From assembly GCF_034119865.1 (NCBI RefSeq), contig NZ_CP139421.1, positions 1,612,001 to 1,676,000 of the forward strand: a stretch of DNA of 64,000 nucleotides, read 5' to 3'. A program made the translations under genes and the position numbers. Shown one piece after another: positions 53,759 through 63,067 of the stretch (its first letter is position 1; each line of letters opens with the position of its first letter). The notes beneath the pieces were generated by a model. It saw only the letters and a list, made by a program, of their open reading frames with translations. It was not told the origin of the DNA and did not search any database. This DNA is from Algoriphagus sp. NG3. GTDB taxonomy: Bacteria > Bacteroidota > Bacteroidia > Cytophagales > Cyclobacteriaceae.

Positions 53759-55813
53759 TTACTTTGACTTAAGTAAGCTGGCTTCCTCCACCAACATTTC
53801 GTTGCCATCTGCCATTCCTGCAGCGATAAAGGCTTCTATAGCTGAATTTAATTCTTGACCCTTGTTCAGTAAAACGCCTAGTGCAATCATCACTCCGATT
53901 CTCGTACCCACTTTCTTGGCCGCTGTATTGAATAGGGGCTCCAGTTCCTCATAAGTCACTTCTTCCGCCAGTTTTTCTATATCAGCTCTAGCTGCCGCAA
54001 GCTTGTCGCCCGATAGATTTGTATATTTCTTGGCGATTTTCTGAATCTCATTTATCGCAAGACGCTGGCCTTGACCCTGTCCACCCCCTTGGTTTTGTGG
54101 CTGTTTTGTTGGTTGATTAGGTTGGGAGGGAGCAGGTTGCTGCTTGGCCCAGGAATCCCGCAATCCGACTGTTTTGTTGAATACCAAACTATCGGAAGTG
54201 GAGTCCTTATCCAAAGTGAAATACCCTAATCGCTGAAACTGAAACTTATCATCGAGCGTAGCTTCTTTTAGGAAAGGCTCCAAATAAGCTTCTTTAATGA
54301 TCTTGAGAGAATCAGGGTTTACGAACTCCATAAAATTTTTATCCTCATGGCTATCCGGGGCTTCGTCTAGAAAAAGACGATCGTACTCACGGACTTCAGC
54401 TTTTATCGCATGCTGGATTGAAACCCAATGGATCGTTCCTTTTACCTTTCTGGTACTGGCTTCCGTACCGCTCCCGGATTTTGAATCCAGGTCAGCAGTA
54501 CAATGAATCTCTGTAATATTGCCTTCGGCATCCTTGACAACGGATTCTCCTTTGATGATATATGCACTTTTGAGACGAACCTCATTTCCCAGAGTCAAGC
54601 GGAAGTACTTGCTGCCTGCTTCTTCCTTGAAATCTTCTCTTTCTATATATAACTCCCCGCTGAACGGCAAATCATGTGTTCCCGAGTTGGGATCTTCAGG
54701 ATTGTTTTCAGCCTTCAGTACCTCTGTCTTTCCGGTAGGATAGTTTGTAATCACCAACTTCACAGGATCCAGCACAGCCATTACTCTAGTGGCAGTCTTA
54801 TTTAAATCCTCCCTGATGCAGTATTCTAATAAGGAAACATCAGTCACGGAATCCCGCTTGGAGATGCCGGAAAGATCGGAGAATTTGCGGATGGATTCTG
54901 GGGTATAGCCTCTTCTTCTCAATCCTGAGATGGTAGGCATTCTGGGGTCATCCCAGCCCGACACTGTCTTGGATTGCACCAATTCCAGCAGCTTTCGCTT
55001 ACTCATGACCGTGTAGGACAGGTTTCTTCGTGCAAACTCCCTTTGTTTAGGTCTTAATCTGGCAGGATCATAGATCTGATCCAAAAACCAATCGTAGAGT
55101 TCCCTGTGCATTTTGAACTCCAAGGTACACAGAGAATGGGATACCTGCTCGATGTAATCCGACTCTCCATGAGCCCAGTCATACATAGGGTAGATGCACC
55201 ACTCAGTCCCGGTACGGTGATGTGCTTTCCTCACAATCCTATACAACAGTGGATCACGCATCAGCATATTTGGCGAAGCCATATCGATTTTAGCCCGGAG
55301 CACATAGCTTCCCTGCTCAAATTCACCTTGTTTCATCCGTTCAAATAAATCCAGGTTTTCTTCCACCGAACGATCCCGGAACGGGCTGGCCACACCAGGA
55401 GTGGTAGGGGTGCCCTTTTGCTCAGCCATAGCTGCTGCTGACTGTTCATCTACATAGGCTTTGCCTTCTTTGATCAGTTGTACAGCCCAATCATACATTT
55501 GCTGGAAATAGTCAGAAGAATAGCATTCCTGCGCCCATTCGAAGCCTAACCATTGGATATCATGTTTGATGGCGTCCACATATTCCTGTTCTTCCTTGCT
55601 TGGATTGGTGTCATCAAAGCGAAGATTGACAGGAGCGTTGTGCTGCTCTCCGAGCCCAAAATTCAGGCAAATGGAAGCAGCATGACCGATGTGCAAATAG
55701 CCGTTTGGTTCCGGAGGAAAACGAAACCTAAGCTTCTTCGGGTCAAAGCCAGCAGCTAAGTCGTCTGCTATGATTTGTTCTATAAAATTGAGGGAAGCGT
55801 ATTCTTCAGTCAT
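53759..55813 (-). CDS. glnS: glutaminyl-tRNA synthetase with C-terminal extension
   Basis: This 684-residue class I synthetase charges tRNA-Gln directly. The HIGH region is [17 protein letters not shown] near residues 32-48, the KMSKS equivalent is YTVMSKRKL near 267, and the anticodon-binding beta-barrels end near 570. After a linker rich in Pro, Gln and Gly (about 571-598) come roughly 85 extra residues ([35 protein letters not shown]). Most GlnRS proteins end near 555 residues; YqeY-type appended domains are known in some bacteria, but I cannot confirm that identity. A terminator lies further downstream. Confidence 0.96.
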   Translation of the reverse strand: MTEEYASLNFIEQIIADDLAAGFDPKKLRFRFPPEPNGYLHIGHAASICLNFGLGEQHNAPVNLRFDDTNPSKEEQEYVDAIKHDIQWLGFEWAQECYSSDYFQQMYDWAVQLIKEGKAYVDEQSAAAMAEQKGTPTTPGVASPFRDRSVEENLDLFERMKQGEFEQGSYVLRAKIDMASPNMLMRDPLLYRIVRKAHHRTGTEWCIYPMYDWAHGESDYIEQVSHSLCTLEFKMHRELYDWFLDQIYDPARLRPKQREFARRNLSYTVMSKRKLLELVQSKTVSGWDDPRMPTISGLRRRGYTPESIRKFSDLSGISKRDSVTDVSLLEYCIREDLNKTATRVMAVLDPVKLVITNYPTGKTEVLKAENNPEDPNSGTHDLPFSGELYIEREDFKEEAGSKYFRLTLGNEVRLKSAYIIKGESVVKDAEGNITEIHCTADLDSKSGSGTEASTRKVKGTIHWVSIQHAIKAEVREYDRLFLDEAPDSHEDKNFMEFVNPDSLKIIKEAYLEPFLKEATLDDKFQFQRLGYFTLDKDSTSDSLVFNKTVGLRDSWAKQQPAPSQPNQPTKQPQNQGGGQGQGQRLAINEIQKIAKKYTNLSGDKLAAARADIEKLAEEVTYEELEPLFNTAAKKVGTRIGVMIALGVLLNKGQELNSAIEAFIAAGMADGNEMLVEEASLLKSK

Positions 55814-55987
55814 AGTTCAAAATTGAAAGCCAAAAATAAGGCAAATGCATTTAATTGCAACTTGAATAGCGTTGCAATATAGGAAAGTTGAAAAGTAGGA
55901 GAGTTGGAAGGTTTCAAATTCCCAACTTCTCCTTTCATACTTCATCAAGGCACAGCCTTTGATTCTTTCCTCCAAAAAACTCCACCC

Positions 55988-57517
55988 ATGCCCATACTAG
56001 GTAAGCTCGTAAAAGCCGGAATAGATATCACCGCCATACTCCAATCAGAGGAAGAAGAGCCTCGCATAGCTCAGGAAAATCAATTAAGGGAGCTTCTGTC
56101 CCAGGCCAAAAACACGGCTTTTGGCAAGTACTATGGATTTGAGGAAATACTGAAATCCGATGATTTGATAGCTGCCTATAGAAAAGAAGTCCCTATCTTC
56201 AATTATGAGCAGATGCACGCCCAGTGGTGGTCTAGACAAGAACGTTTTGCGGATATCACCTGGCCGGGCAAACCCCCATTTTTCGCCAGAAGTAGCGGCA
56301 CCACTGGCAAAAGCAGCAAGAGGATTCCTATTACAAAGGAGTTTTTGACAACCATGAAATCGGTAGGAACATCTATGATCAACTCCCTTCATGATTTTGA
56401 TTTTCCAGATACACTTTTTGAATCGGAAGTATTAATGCTGAGCAGTTCCGCAAGCTTGGAGAAAAACGTACACGGTTTTGAAGAGGGGGAGATTTCAGGG
56501 ATCAACGTGAGTAATTTCCCCGATTGGTATGACATTTTCTACAGACCGGGCAAAGCCATCGCATCGATCTCGGATTGGGACGAGCGGGTAAACGCTATCG
56601 CTGAGCAGGCTCCCGATTGGAATATAGGGGCTATAGCTGGGATACCTTCCTGGGTTCTGCTGATGTTGAAGAGGATAATAGATCGTCATCAGCTTGAGAC
56701 GATACATGATATTTGGCCAAATTTTCAGGTCTATGCTTCAGGAGGAGTGGCATTTGAAACCTACCGTGAGGATTTTGAGGCAATTTGCAAAAGACCGATA
56801 ACCGTTTTAGATACCTACTTGGCCTCTGAAGGGTTTATCGCTTATACAGGTCAGCCAGGTACTATGGCCATGAAACTGGCACTTCATCACGGGTATTTCT
56901 TTGAGTTTATACCTTTTGATGAGCGTGGAATAGATGATTCAGGCGAACTGCGTGACGAGCCAGTAGTTCTGGGAATAGATGAGGTGGAAATAGGGCAAGA
57001 GTATGTGCTAATACTTAGCTCATGTGCAGGTGCCTGGCGCTATGCCATAGGGGATGTGATCCGCTTTGAGTCTATGGATCCTCCTCAAATCAAAATTACA
57101 GGTAGGACTAAGTTTTTTCTTAATGTAGTGGGTTCACAATTGTCAGAAGAAAAAATGGACAATGCCATACTGGAACTCGCTGAAAAAGAGGGTAAAACCA
57201 TCAATGAATATATGGTGGCAGCCATGAAAAATGAAGCAGGGGAATATATCCATCAATGGGTATTGGTGTCTGATCTTGAGCCATTGGGTTTGGCTGAAAA
57301 ACTTGATGTACTACTGAAGGAAGCGAATAATAATTATACAGTAGCGAGATCTAAAGCATTGAAGGGGATTGATGTAAAAGTGATATCCAAAGAGCTATAC
57401 ACGGATTTTTTAGGACAATCAAACAAGAAAGGAGGGCAGACCAAAACTCCTAAAGTAATGACGGGGGAGAAAATGTCGATGCTTCTTAAATTTATAAATC
57501 GACCTCTGGCAGTATAG
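55988..57517 (+). CDS. GH3-type acyl-adenylate/amidotransferase-like enzyme
   Basis: From the ATG at 55988 the protein has 509 residues; the open frame before it starts with TTG. It matches the GH3 auxin-responsive family of the adenylate-forming enzyme fold: phosphate-loop segment ARSSGTTGKSSKRIP near residues 99-113, then CAGAWRYAIGDVIRFES and FGQSNKKGGQTKTPKV-like ending (FLGQSNKKGGQTKTPKVM). Plant members link acyl acids to amino acids; bacterial members are common in Bacteroidota with unknown substrate. Its 3' end overlaps the convergent metalloprotease gene by 26 bp. Confidence 0.9.
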   Translation: MPILGKLVKAGIDITAILQSEEEEPRIAQENQLRELLSQAKNTAFGKYYGFEEILKSDDLIAAYRKEVPIFNYEQMHAQWWSRQERFADITWPGKPPFFARSSGTTGKSSKRIPITKEFLTTMKSVGTSMINSLHDFDFPDTLFESEVLMLSSSASLEKNVHGFEEGEISGINVSNFPDWYDIFYRPGKAIASISDWDERVNAIAEQAPDWNIGAIAGIPSWVLLMLKRIIDRHQLETIHDIWPNFQVYASGGVAFETYREDFEAICKRPITVLDTYLASEGFIAYTGQPGTMAMKLALHHGYFFEFIPFDERGIDDSGELRDEPVVLGIDEVEIGQEYVLILSSCAGAWRYAIGDVIRFESMDPPQIKITGRTKFFLNVVGSQLSEEKMDNAILELAEKEGKTINEYMVAAMKNEAGEYIHQWVLVSDLEPLGLAEKLDVLLKEANNNYTVARSKALKGIDVKVISKELYTDFLGQSNKKGGQTKTPKVMTGEKMSMLLKFINRPLAV

Positions 57518-58157
57518 GAACCCGCTTATCCGGGCAGAGTTCAGCCCCGCGGATAGACATATAATATTTCTTTAGTTGACTCTGATAAGTAGGGGAGATG
57601 AAATCGTTTTCCATCAGGTATCTTTTGGTGGTAACGATTTCGTCTCTAAATCCATGGCGGATGGCGATGCTATCTGCCGTATGTTCCCTATCCCGCTTAT
57701 ATCTATCGGATAAAGAGTAGCGTATGCCATAGGTTACCATTCCCAGATTGGAGTGATTTTCATAGTCCACAATATGTCCCAGTTCATGGGCAAACCATCC
57801 TTTTAAGACATTTTTGGGAAGTCCTGCTAGCGTGAGATCACCTGAGTCAAGGACTTTTAGACCCACATTCAGTCTGTATTGACGTTTATTGCTAAATACA
57901 TCACCAAGGTCTATCACAGGCCGGGCTTGCATGGTAGATGCATCCAACTGCATTTGGATTACTTCGAAATCATAGGAATGCAGTGAAGGGTAATCCTGCC
58001 ATACTTCCAGAAAGGCATCTTTGATTTTTTGATCCATCCCCTCTGAGAATGCGGGGGTGTTAGAGGTTAAGGGCTGGGAATTATTATCTGAATAGGAAAG
58101 GAGTCCCAAAACTACAAGTATAATCGATCCCAGGATAATTTTGTACTTTAATTTCAT
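57492..58157 (-). CDS. membrane-anchored zinc metalloprotease-like protein
   Basis: From the ATG at 58157 the protein has 221 residues and begins with a signal anchor (MKLKYKIILGSIILVVLGLL). The active-site motif HELGHIVDYE is near residue 129, with a possible third ligand (Glu or Asp) in DREHTADSIAIRHG further on, which is the pattern of gluzincin-like M48-type peptidases. No family name is certain. Its final 26 bp are antisense to the end of the GH3-type gene. The intergenic region on its other side is divergent with the ECF operon. Confidence 0.85.
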   Translation of the reverse strand: MKLKYKIILGSIILVVLGLLSYSDNNSQPLTSNTPAFSEGMDQKIKDAFLEVWQDYPSLHSYDFEVIQMQLDASTMQARPVIDLGDVFSNKRQYRLNVGLKVLDSGDLTLAGLPKNVLKGWFAHELGHIVDYENHSNLGMVTYGIRYSLSDRYKRDREHTADSIAIRHGFRDEIVTTKRYLMENDFISPTYQSQLKKYYMSIRGAELCPDKRVPILPEVDL

Positions 58158-58409
58158 GTGTTTATAATTGATTGTTAAAGGCCACATGGAATTTCGCCGG
58201 GTTTATTCATTCCTCTTTGTGTCGCTTGCGTAGTGCTCGATTTCATCAGCTGGAAAAGTGCAAAGAGCGTTCCAGTGACAGGTATAATTTAAGATTCGCG
58301 TCACTCTTCTTGATTTGTTGGAAAATGGGGATGGGATCATTTTTAATGCCTTTTTATAAAAAAATATGCACTTAGCTGTATCTTTTAGAAATAGTCACAT
58401 TATAGAAGT

Positions 58410-58994
58410 GTGTCAAATAATGAGTTACTTTTTATGGAAAGTAAAGTTCCCGTGAATGAAAAAGACCTGATTGAACTGGCGAAATCGGATCCAACTCATT
58501 TTCGTCAGTTTTATGACCTACATTTTGAAGAGATTTTCCGTTTTATAATCAGGCGAGTAGGAGACAAAGAAACTGCTAAAGACATTACGCAACAGGTTTT
58601 TCTAAAAGCCCTAATAAGCTTGGACAAATACACGTACAGAAATGTACCTTTTTCATCCTATTTATACCGTATAGCCGCCAATGAGTGTAACCAATTTTTT
58701 AGAGACACGAGTAAAGTGCGGTATGTTTCCATGGATTCTGACATCTACTCTATACTGATAAGTGAAATATCACCAGAAGACGCATCCTACGAGTCAGAGC
58801 TACCAGAATTAAGTAGCGCGATGAAAACGCTTTCTGGGAAGGAGCTTTTAGCCATAGAACTGAGATATTTTGAGAAAAAGAGCTTTAAAGAAATAGCATT
58901 TATCCTCAAAATATCTGAGAACCTGGCCAAAGTAAGAACCTATAGAATACTTAAGAAATTAAAAACAGCATTAGAGAAGAGCCATGGAAAATAA
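58410..58994 (+). CDS. ECF sigma factor, first gene of a sigma/TonB/protease operon
   Basis: This 194-residue sigma-70 family protein has region 2 (FRQFYDLHFEEIFRFIIRR, KETAKDITQQVFLKAL) and region 4 (LSGKELLAIELRYFEKKSFKEIAFILKISENLAKVRTYRILKKLK). It starts at GTG (58410) or the in-frame ATG at 58434. It has no FecR neighbour. It overlaps the TonB-domain gene by 11 bp, so the two are translationally coupled. The next gene may encode its membrane-bound regulator, in place of FecR; that is inference. Confidence 0.9.
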   Translation: MSNNELLFMESKVPVNEKDLIELAKSDPTHFRQFYDLHFEEIFRFIIRRVGDKETAKDITQQVFLKALISLDKYTYRNVPFSSYLYRIAANECNQFFRDTSKVRYVSMDSDIYSILISEISPEDASYESELPELSSAMKTLSGKELLAIELRYFEKKSFKEIAFILKISENLAKVRTYRILKKLKTALEKSHGK

Positions 58995-59829
58995 GATTGA
59001 AATTATTGATGATGTGTATCTCTCACCGATGGAGATCGAAAAGCAGAAGGATTTTGAATCCGTCCTCAAGAAGTATAATGCAGTGACTGTCCAACGGAAA
59101 TATTGGAAGAATTCAGTTATATGGCTTTCAATAGCCTTTGTATCTTTTAGCATATTAGGAGTACTGATTTTCAATACTGTATATCAAGGCAGTGATATTG
59201 ATAATCTATCATCTCGATCAGCCAGTTACACTGCAGGTGGCGCTCTGGATAGGGCTGACATAGTCCCAGAAAAAAATGATAATTCTACTTTAAGCCCCGA
59301 CAGTTCCACTTCTGATTATTTGATAGTCCAAAATAAGGATGATCTGGAAAATCCATCAACCGGAACTGATAGCGACCAGATTGAATCAAAGTCAACTCCA
59401 TTCGTTTCCCCCAGGTTTTACCATAAAACCATTACTCCTCCGAAGAGATTCCTTCCGGATATTGAGGTGCCCATAGAATTATCTTTGCTTTTACCAGAAG
59501 AAAAAACACTAGAATCAAACATCACCTTTGAAGACGCCCATCCTATCGATGGGTTTGAGAATTTATATGCATGGTTTGCCTCCAATATCACTTATCCGGA
59601 AGAACATCGAAAAGACAAAATAGAAGGTTCAGTGAAAGTTTCCTTCCTGGTGGACAAAGACAGTTCGATAAGTGCTGTCAAAGTAACTCAATCACTGGGA
59701 GCAGCCTTTGACAGGGAGGCTGTTAGGCTGATTGAGCATATGCCAAAATGGGCGCCTGCGACGCGGGGAGGGATTCCGATTTCGAGAACCTTTGTTTTTC
59801 CTATAAGCTTCAAAGTAGAGAGTCGGTGA
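58984..59829 (+). CDS. one-pass inner-membrane protein with TonB C-terminal domain (possible sigma regulator)
   Basis: This 281-residue protein has about 40 cytoplasmic residues, one membrane helix (SVIWLSIAFVSFSILGVLIF, about 42-61), a Ser/Asp/Pro-rich periplasmic linker, and a C-terminal TonB_C domain (about 190-281, NITYPEEHRKDKIEGSVKVS to WAPATRGGIPISRTFVFP). It lacks a Pro-Glu/Pro-Lys span as long as true energy-transducing TonB. Being overlapped by the sigma gene in front and the protease gene behind (GTGA overlap at 59826-59829) suggests that it links envelope state to sigma activity. That role is inference. Confidence 0.88.
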   Translation: MENKIEIIDDVYLSPMEIEKQKDFESVLKKYNAVTVQRKYWKNSVIWLSIAFVSFSILGVLIFNTVYQGSDIDNLSSRSASYTAGGALDRADIVPEKNDNSTLSPDSSTSDYLIVQNKDDLENPSTGTDSDQIESKSTPFVSPRFYHKTITPPKRFLPDIEVPIELSLLLPEEKTLESNITFEDAHPIDGFENLYAWFASNITYPEEHRKDKIEGSVKVSFLVDKDSSISAVKVTQSLGAAFDREAVRLIEHMPKWAPATRGGIPISRTFVFPISFKVESR

Positions 59830-62771
59830 AGCAATTTACACTCACATTTGTCTTACTATTCATACTAGTCCCCAATAGTTCTTCGCAGGGTTATTTTGGT
59901 GGCTTTTCCTGTGGTAATCATCAAGAGCTAAGTAAAAGTGAAAGACTGGCACACGCAAGGGAATTCAAAGAATGGAATTCGGGACAAAATAGTAGAACAA
60001 GCAGTGAAGAAGTAGAGATCTGGACTGTTCCTATCGTCTTTCACGTGATTAGCTCAGATTTGCCCTCACTGGCAATTTTTGAAAGTGCGGTGAGTGAACT
60101 TAACGATGCATTTGCAAATAGGGGAAGTTTCAGTACTCCACAGGGCGCTGATACCGGCATACAGTTCTGTCTGGTAAACACAGCTCCCGATGGGGGAGCG
60201 ACTACCGGGGTTAATCACATTCCAAGTGAATATCAGAATACGGATAAGGATCTAGATCATAGAGGCCTAATGAATCATTCCGTCAAGTGGGATGTATCCA
60301 GGTACTTGAATATCTGGCTGGTAAGGCATGTGACCGGCGAGTCGGTAGCTTATTATGAAGGGAGAAATTGGTGGAGAAGACTTGGGGTTGGGGGGTATTC
60401 TTCTCCTGACGGTGTGGTGGTCACATCTCTGGGGGCGGATATGTTGGCCCATGAAATCGGGCATTACTTTGGGCTGTTGCATACTTGGGAAGGTATGGAT
60501 TGTAAAAATAATGACTGTCTGGTAGATGGGGATATGGTTTGTGATACTCCTCCTGATAAAAGCGTCTCCGTTCCCTGTGGTGACAATTCCTGCGATACGG
60601 ACGTTTTGTCAAATTTCAGTAATGGAAATTTCTTTACTGATGTGCCTGACATGAGTACTAATTTTATGGATTACACTCCATGTCCGCAGGATTTTACTTG
60701 GGGACAGGCAGAGCGTATGCGCTTCATACTTGAAAACTATTACGCATCGCTGTTTTCTAGAGGGTTATCACATCCCTTATGTGAACCACCTTGTGATGAT
60801 GATGCATCCGTACAATTTTACATGGATCGCCCATATCCAAAACCAGGAGAAAATGTGACGTTTGATAGCCAGCTCTCTGGCAATTTCCCCAACCCAACAT
60901 ACAAATGGTTTGTAAGCCCCCTAAGTGGAGACTGGTCTAGATCAGATAGCCCCGCAAATCAAGTTTCCGGATCTTCTGATTTGAGTTATTCTTTTGCCAA
61001 TGAAGGCTTGTACAGAGTTACCCTACAGGTATTCGGTGCGAACGACCCAACTTGTTTTGTCTCTTTTTCGAGGAATGTACATGTTACTTGCGGAGTGGAT
61101 TCCAGATTCTATCCGGACAAACGTATCATAGCTTCCAAGCAACCACATGCGCTTTTTACTGACTCCGTAAAATTCACCAACCGTTCTTATAACGGAAGCT
61201 CTTTTGAATGGACGATTACCCATCAGAATTTCAACCCCAGTTATCCAAGTCTGCCGCCGTTCCGCTCTGCGGAAACTGATTTGAGCTATTATTTTAAAGA
61301 ACCGGGAGATTATCAGATTTCTCTACTTGCCCGAAACGGCAGTTGTGTGGATGTCAGCACTACATTCCTCCTTACGGTGGATGACCCCACTATGGATGGA
61401 AGTCCTGAAATCAGCGAAGTCACCTGTTTAAATGAAGATTCTTTTCAGGTAGCATTTACCATTTACAACTATGGCTATGATACGGTCAATGTGAATACAC
61501 CGGTGGCATTCTACGATGGAGATCCGAGTAAGTCTGCAAGCGCCCAGTTGCTGGGTGTATGGAAATTGCCTATGGTGGTATATGGAGTTGACGAGGAAGA
61601 TTTCTCTGCGGTAGTAGAAGGAGATATCCGATCCGTTCAAGAGTTGTTTATGGTGTTTAACGACACAGGTACAGTTGATTTACCGCTTGTTTTCCCTCCC
61701 GGAGATCAAGACAGGCTAAGTGCGAACACCATTTTTCCTCCCTCGGGATATTCTGAGCTCGACTATGATAACAACTTCAGTAGCTACCTGCTGGGTTCTG
61801 AAACTGACGATCCTTTTATCGTTTCCTCTGAAGTGGATAATCCAACTTGCCCGGGAAATTCCGATGGTGAGATTCGGATTAGTCCAGAAGGAGGCTCCGG
61901 AACCTATACCTATGTCTGGGATCATGACCCAGACCTGATAGGGAATACTGCCTCAGAGCTCACGGCAGGAATCTACTCGGTCGTAGTAAGTGATGCCGCA
62001 AACTGTGCTTTCGAGGTCCTGGAGCTTGAGTTGATGGATCCTGAGCCGATAGAAATCACAGAGGAGCCAATACTTATCTCTCCCACGTGTGCATCAGAAA
62101 ATGATGGCCAAGTCATACTAACCTTAAGCGGGGGAGTAGGGGAGTTACAGGCTCTTGATTTTCCTTCGGTTTGGGATGGGGAAACGCTAACCGTCCTTGG
62201 GATTTCCAAAGGTGCATTTACAATTTTGATTGAATACGAGTCAGGTTGTACTATTTCTTACGCCCGAGAGATGCCCGGCCCAGAGCCATTGAAAGTCAGT
62301 TTTATCTCCAAGAGCCCCAGCTGTCCAGGGTATGCCGATGGAGAATTGATCACTGAAGTTACCGGGGGAACTGAGCCATACACCTATCTATGGGAGGACG
62401 GATCTACAAGTCCAACTCTGTCGGAGCTAACAGTGGGATCATATGAAATCAGCATAATTGATGCCAATGGTTGTACTATAGCTGTATCAGGATCGGTGGA
62501 ACAGGCTGTGCCTCAGATCAGAATGCCTACGGGATTTAATCCCTTAGATGGGCCATATTTTCCTGTTTTCAACTGTGAAATAACCTATAAACTGATGATT
62601 TGGAACAGATGGGGACAGCTGGTGTATGCCGGTTCAGAAGGATGGAATGGCAAAATATCCGGGGTAGAATCCCTTTTGGGAGGTTATTCCTACTTACTCC
62701 AAGTTAGCTATATCCAAGATAATCTTATCCAAAGCGATGAATTAAGAGGTGGGTTTGTATTGATCCGGTAA
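59826..62771 (+). CDS. secreted M43-type metalloprotease with PKD/SprB repeats and T9SS type B sorting domain
   Basis: The start is GTG at 59826, overlapping the TonB-domain stop codon, giving 981 residues with a signal peptide (MKQFTLTFVLLFILVPNSSSQ); the long open frame from 59748 would swallow the preceding gene end. The zinc motif HEIGHYFGLLH is at 209-219 with the Met-turn in STNFMDYTPC near 276-285, as in pappalysin-type proteases. PKD-like domains (about 345-520) and SprB-type repeats (about 665-890, GNSDGEIRISPEGGSGTYTY) follow. The end (VYAGSEGWNGK and SYLLQVSY) is a gliding-type C-terminal domain, meaning export by the type IX system. Confidence 0.93.
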   Translation: MKQFTLTFVLLFILVPNSSSQGYFGGFSCGNHQELSKSERLAHAREFKEWNSGQNSRTSSEEVEIWTVPIVFHVISSDLPSLAIFESAVSELNDAFANRGSFSTPQGADTGIQFCLVNTAPDGGATTGVNHIPSEYQNTDKDLDHRGLMNHSVKWDVSRYLNIWLVRHVTGESVAYYEGRNWWRRLGVGGYSSPDGVVVTSLGADMLAHEIGHYFGLLHTWEGMDCKNNDCLVDGDMVCDTPPDKSVSVPCGDNSCDTDVLSNFSNGNFFTDVPDMSTNFMDYTPCPQDFTWGQAERMRFILENYYASLFSRGLSHPLCEPPCDDDASVQFYMDRPYPKPGENVTFDSQLSGNFPNPTYKWFVSPLSGDWSRSDSPANQVSGSSDLSYSFANEGLYRVTLQVFGANDPTCFVSFSRNVHVTCGVDSRFYPDKRIIASKQPHALFTDSVKFTNRSYNGSSFEWTITHQNFNPSYPSLPPFRSAETDLSYYFKEPGDYQISLLARNGSCVDVSTTFLLTVDDPTMDGSPEISEVTCLNEDSFQVAFTIYNYGYDTVNVNTPVAFYDGDPSKSASAQLLGVWKLPMVVYGVDEEDFSAVVEGDIRSVQELFMVFNDTGTVDLPLVFPPGDQDRLSANTIFPPSGYSELDYDNNFSSYLLGSETDDPFIVSSEVDNPTCPGNSDGEIRISPEGGSGTYTYVWDHDPDLIGNTASELTAGIYSVVVSDAANCAFEVLELELMDPEPIEITEEPILISPTCASENDGQVILTLSGGVGELQALDFPSVWDGETLTVLGISKGAFTILIEYESGCTISYAREMPGPEPLKVSFISKSPSCPGYADGELITEVTGGTEPYTYLWEDGSTSPTLSELTVGSYEISIIDANGCTIAVSGSVEQAVPQIRMPTGFNPLDGPYFPVFNCEITYKLMIWNRWGQLVYAGSEGWNGKISGVESLLGGYSYLLQVSYIQDNLIQSDELRGGFVLIR

Positions 62772-63067
62772 TGCATTTCAACCCATTTGGTGCCAAGGCT
62801 AATTGTTTTTCAGCGTGGAAAAAGAATGGTTGTCTTAAGACTGCACTAGAATATGTCCAAGCCAGAAGAACCACATGTATTTCGCATAAACTATGGAATC
62901 TATGATTCTATGTGGTGAAAAAATGGTTAACTACATATGAGCTGCTAAAGGGGCAGAGAATTGAGAGGAGCATTATAAAATGATAAAGCTTCATAGCTTA
63001 CCGCTAATACAATTGCCGGTTTTTTTGTGAAAGATTTTTGCATATTTATGCATACAACTTATCCAAA
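62772..63067. other. 296-bp intergenic region, no supported gene
   Basis: A weak ACCG/CGGT stem followed by a T-run (about 63000-63027) could end the protease transcript. Nothing else stands out; the serine hydrolase promoter must lie near the right end. Confidence 0.4.
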
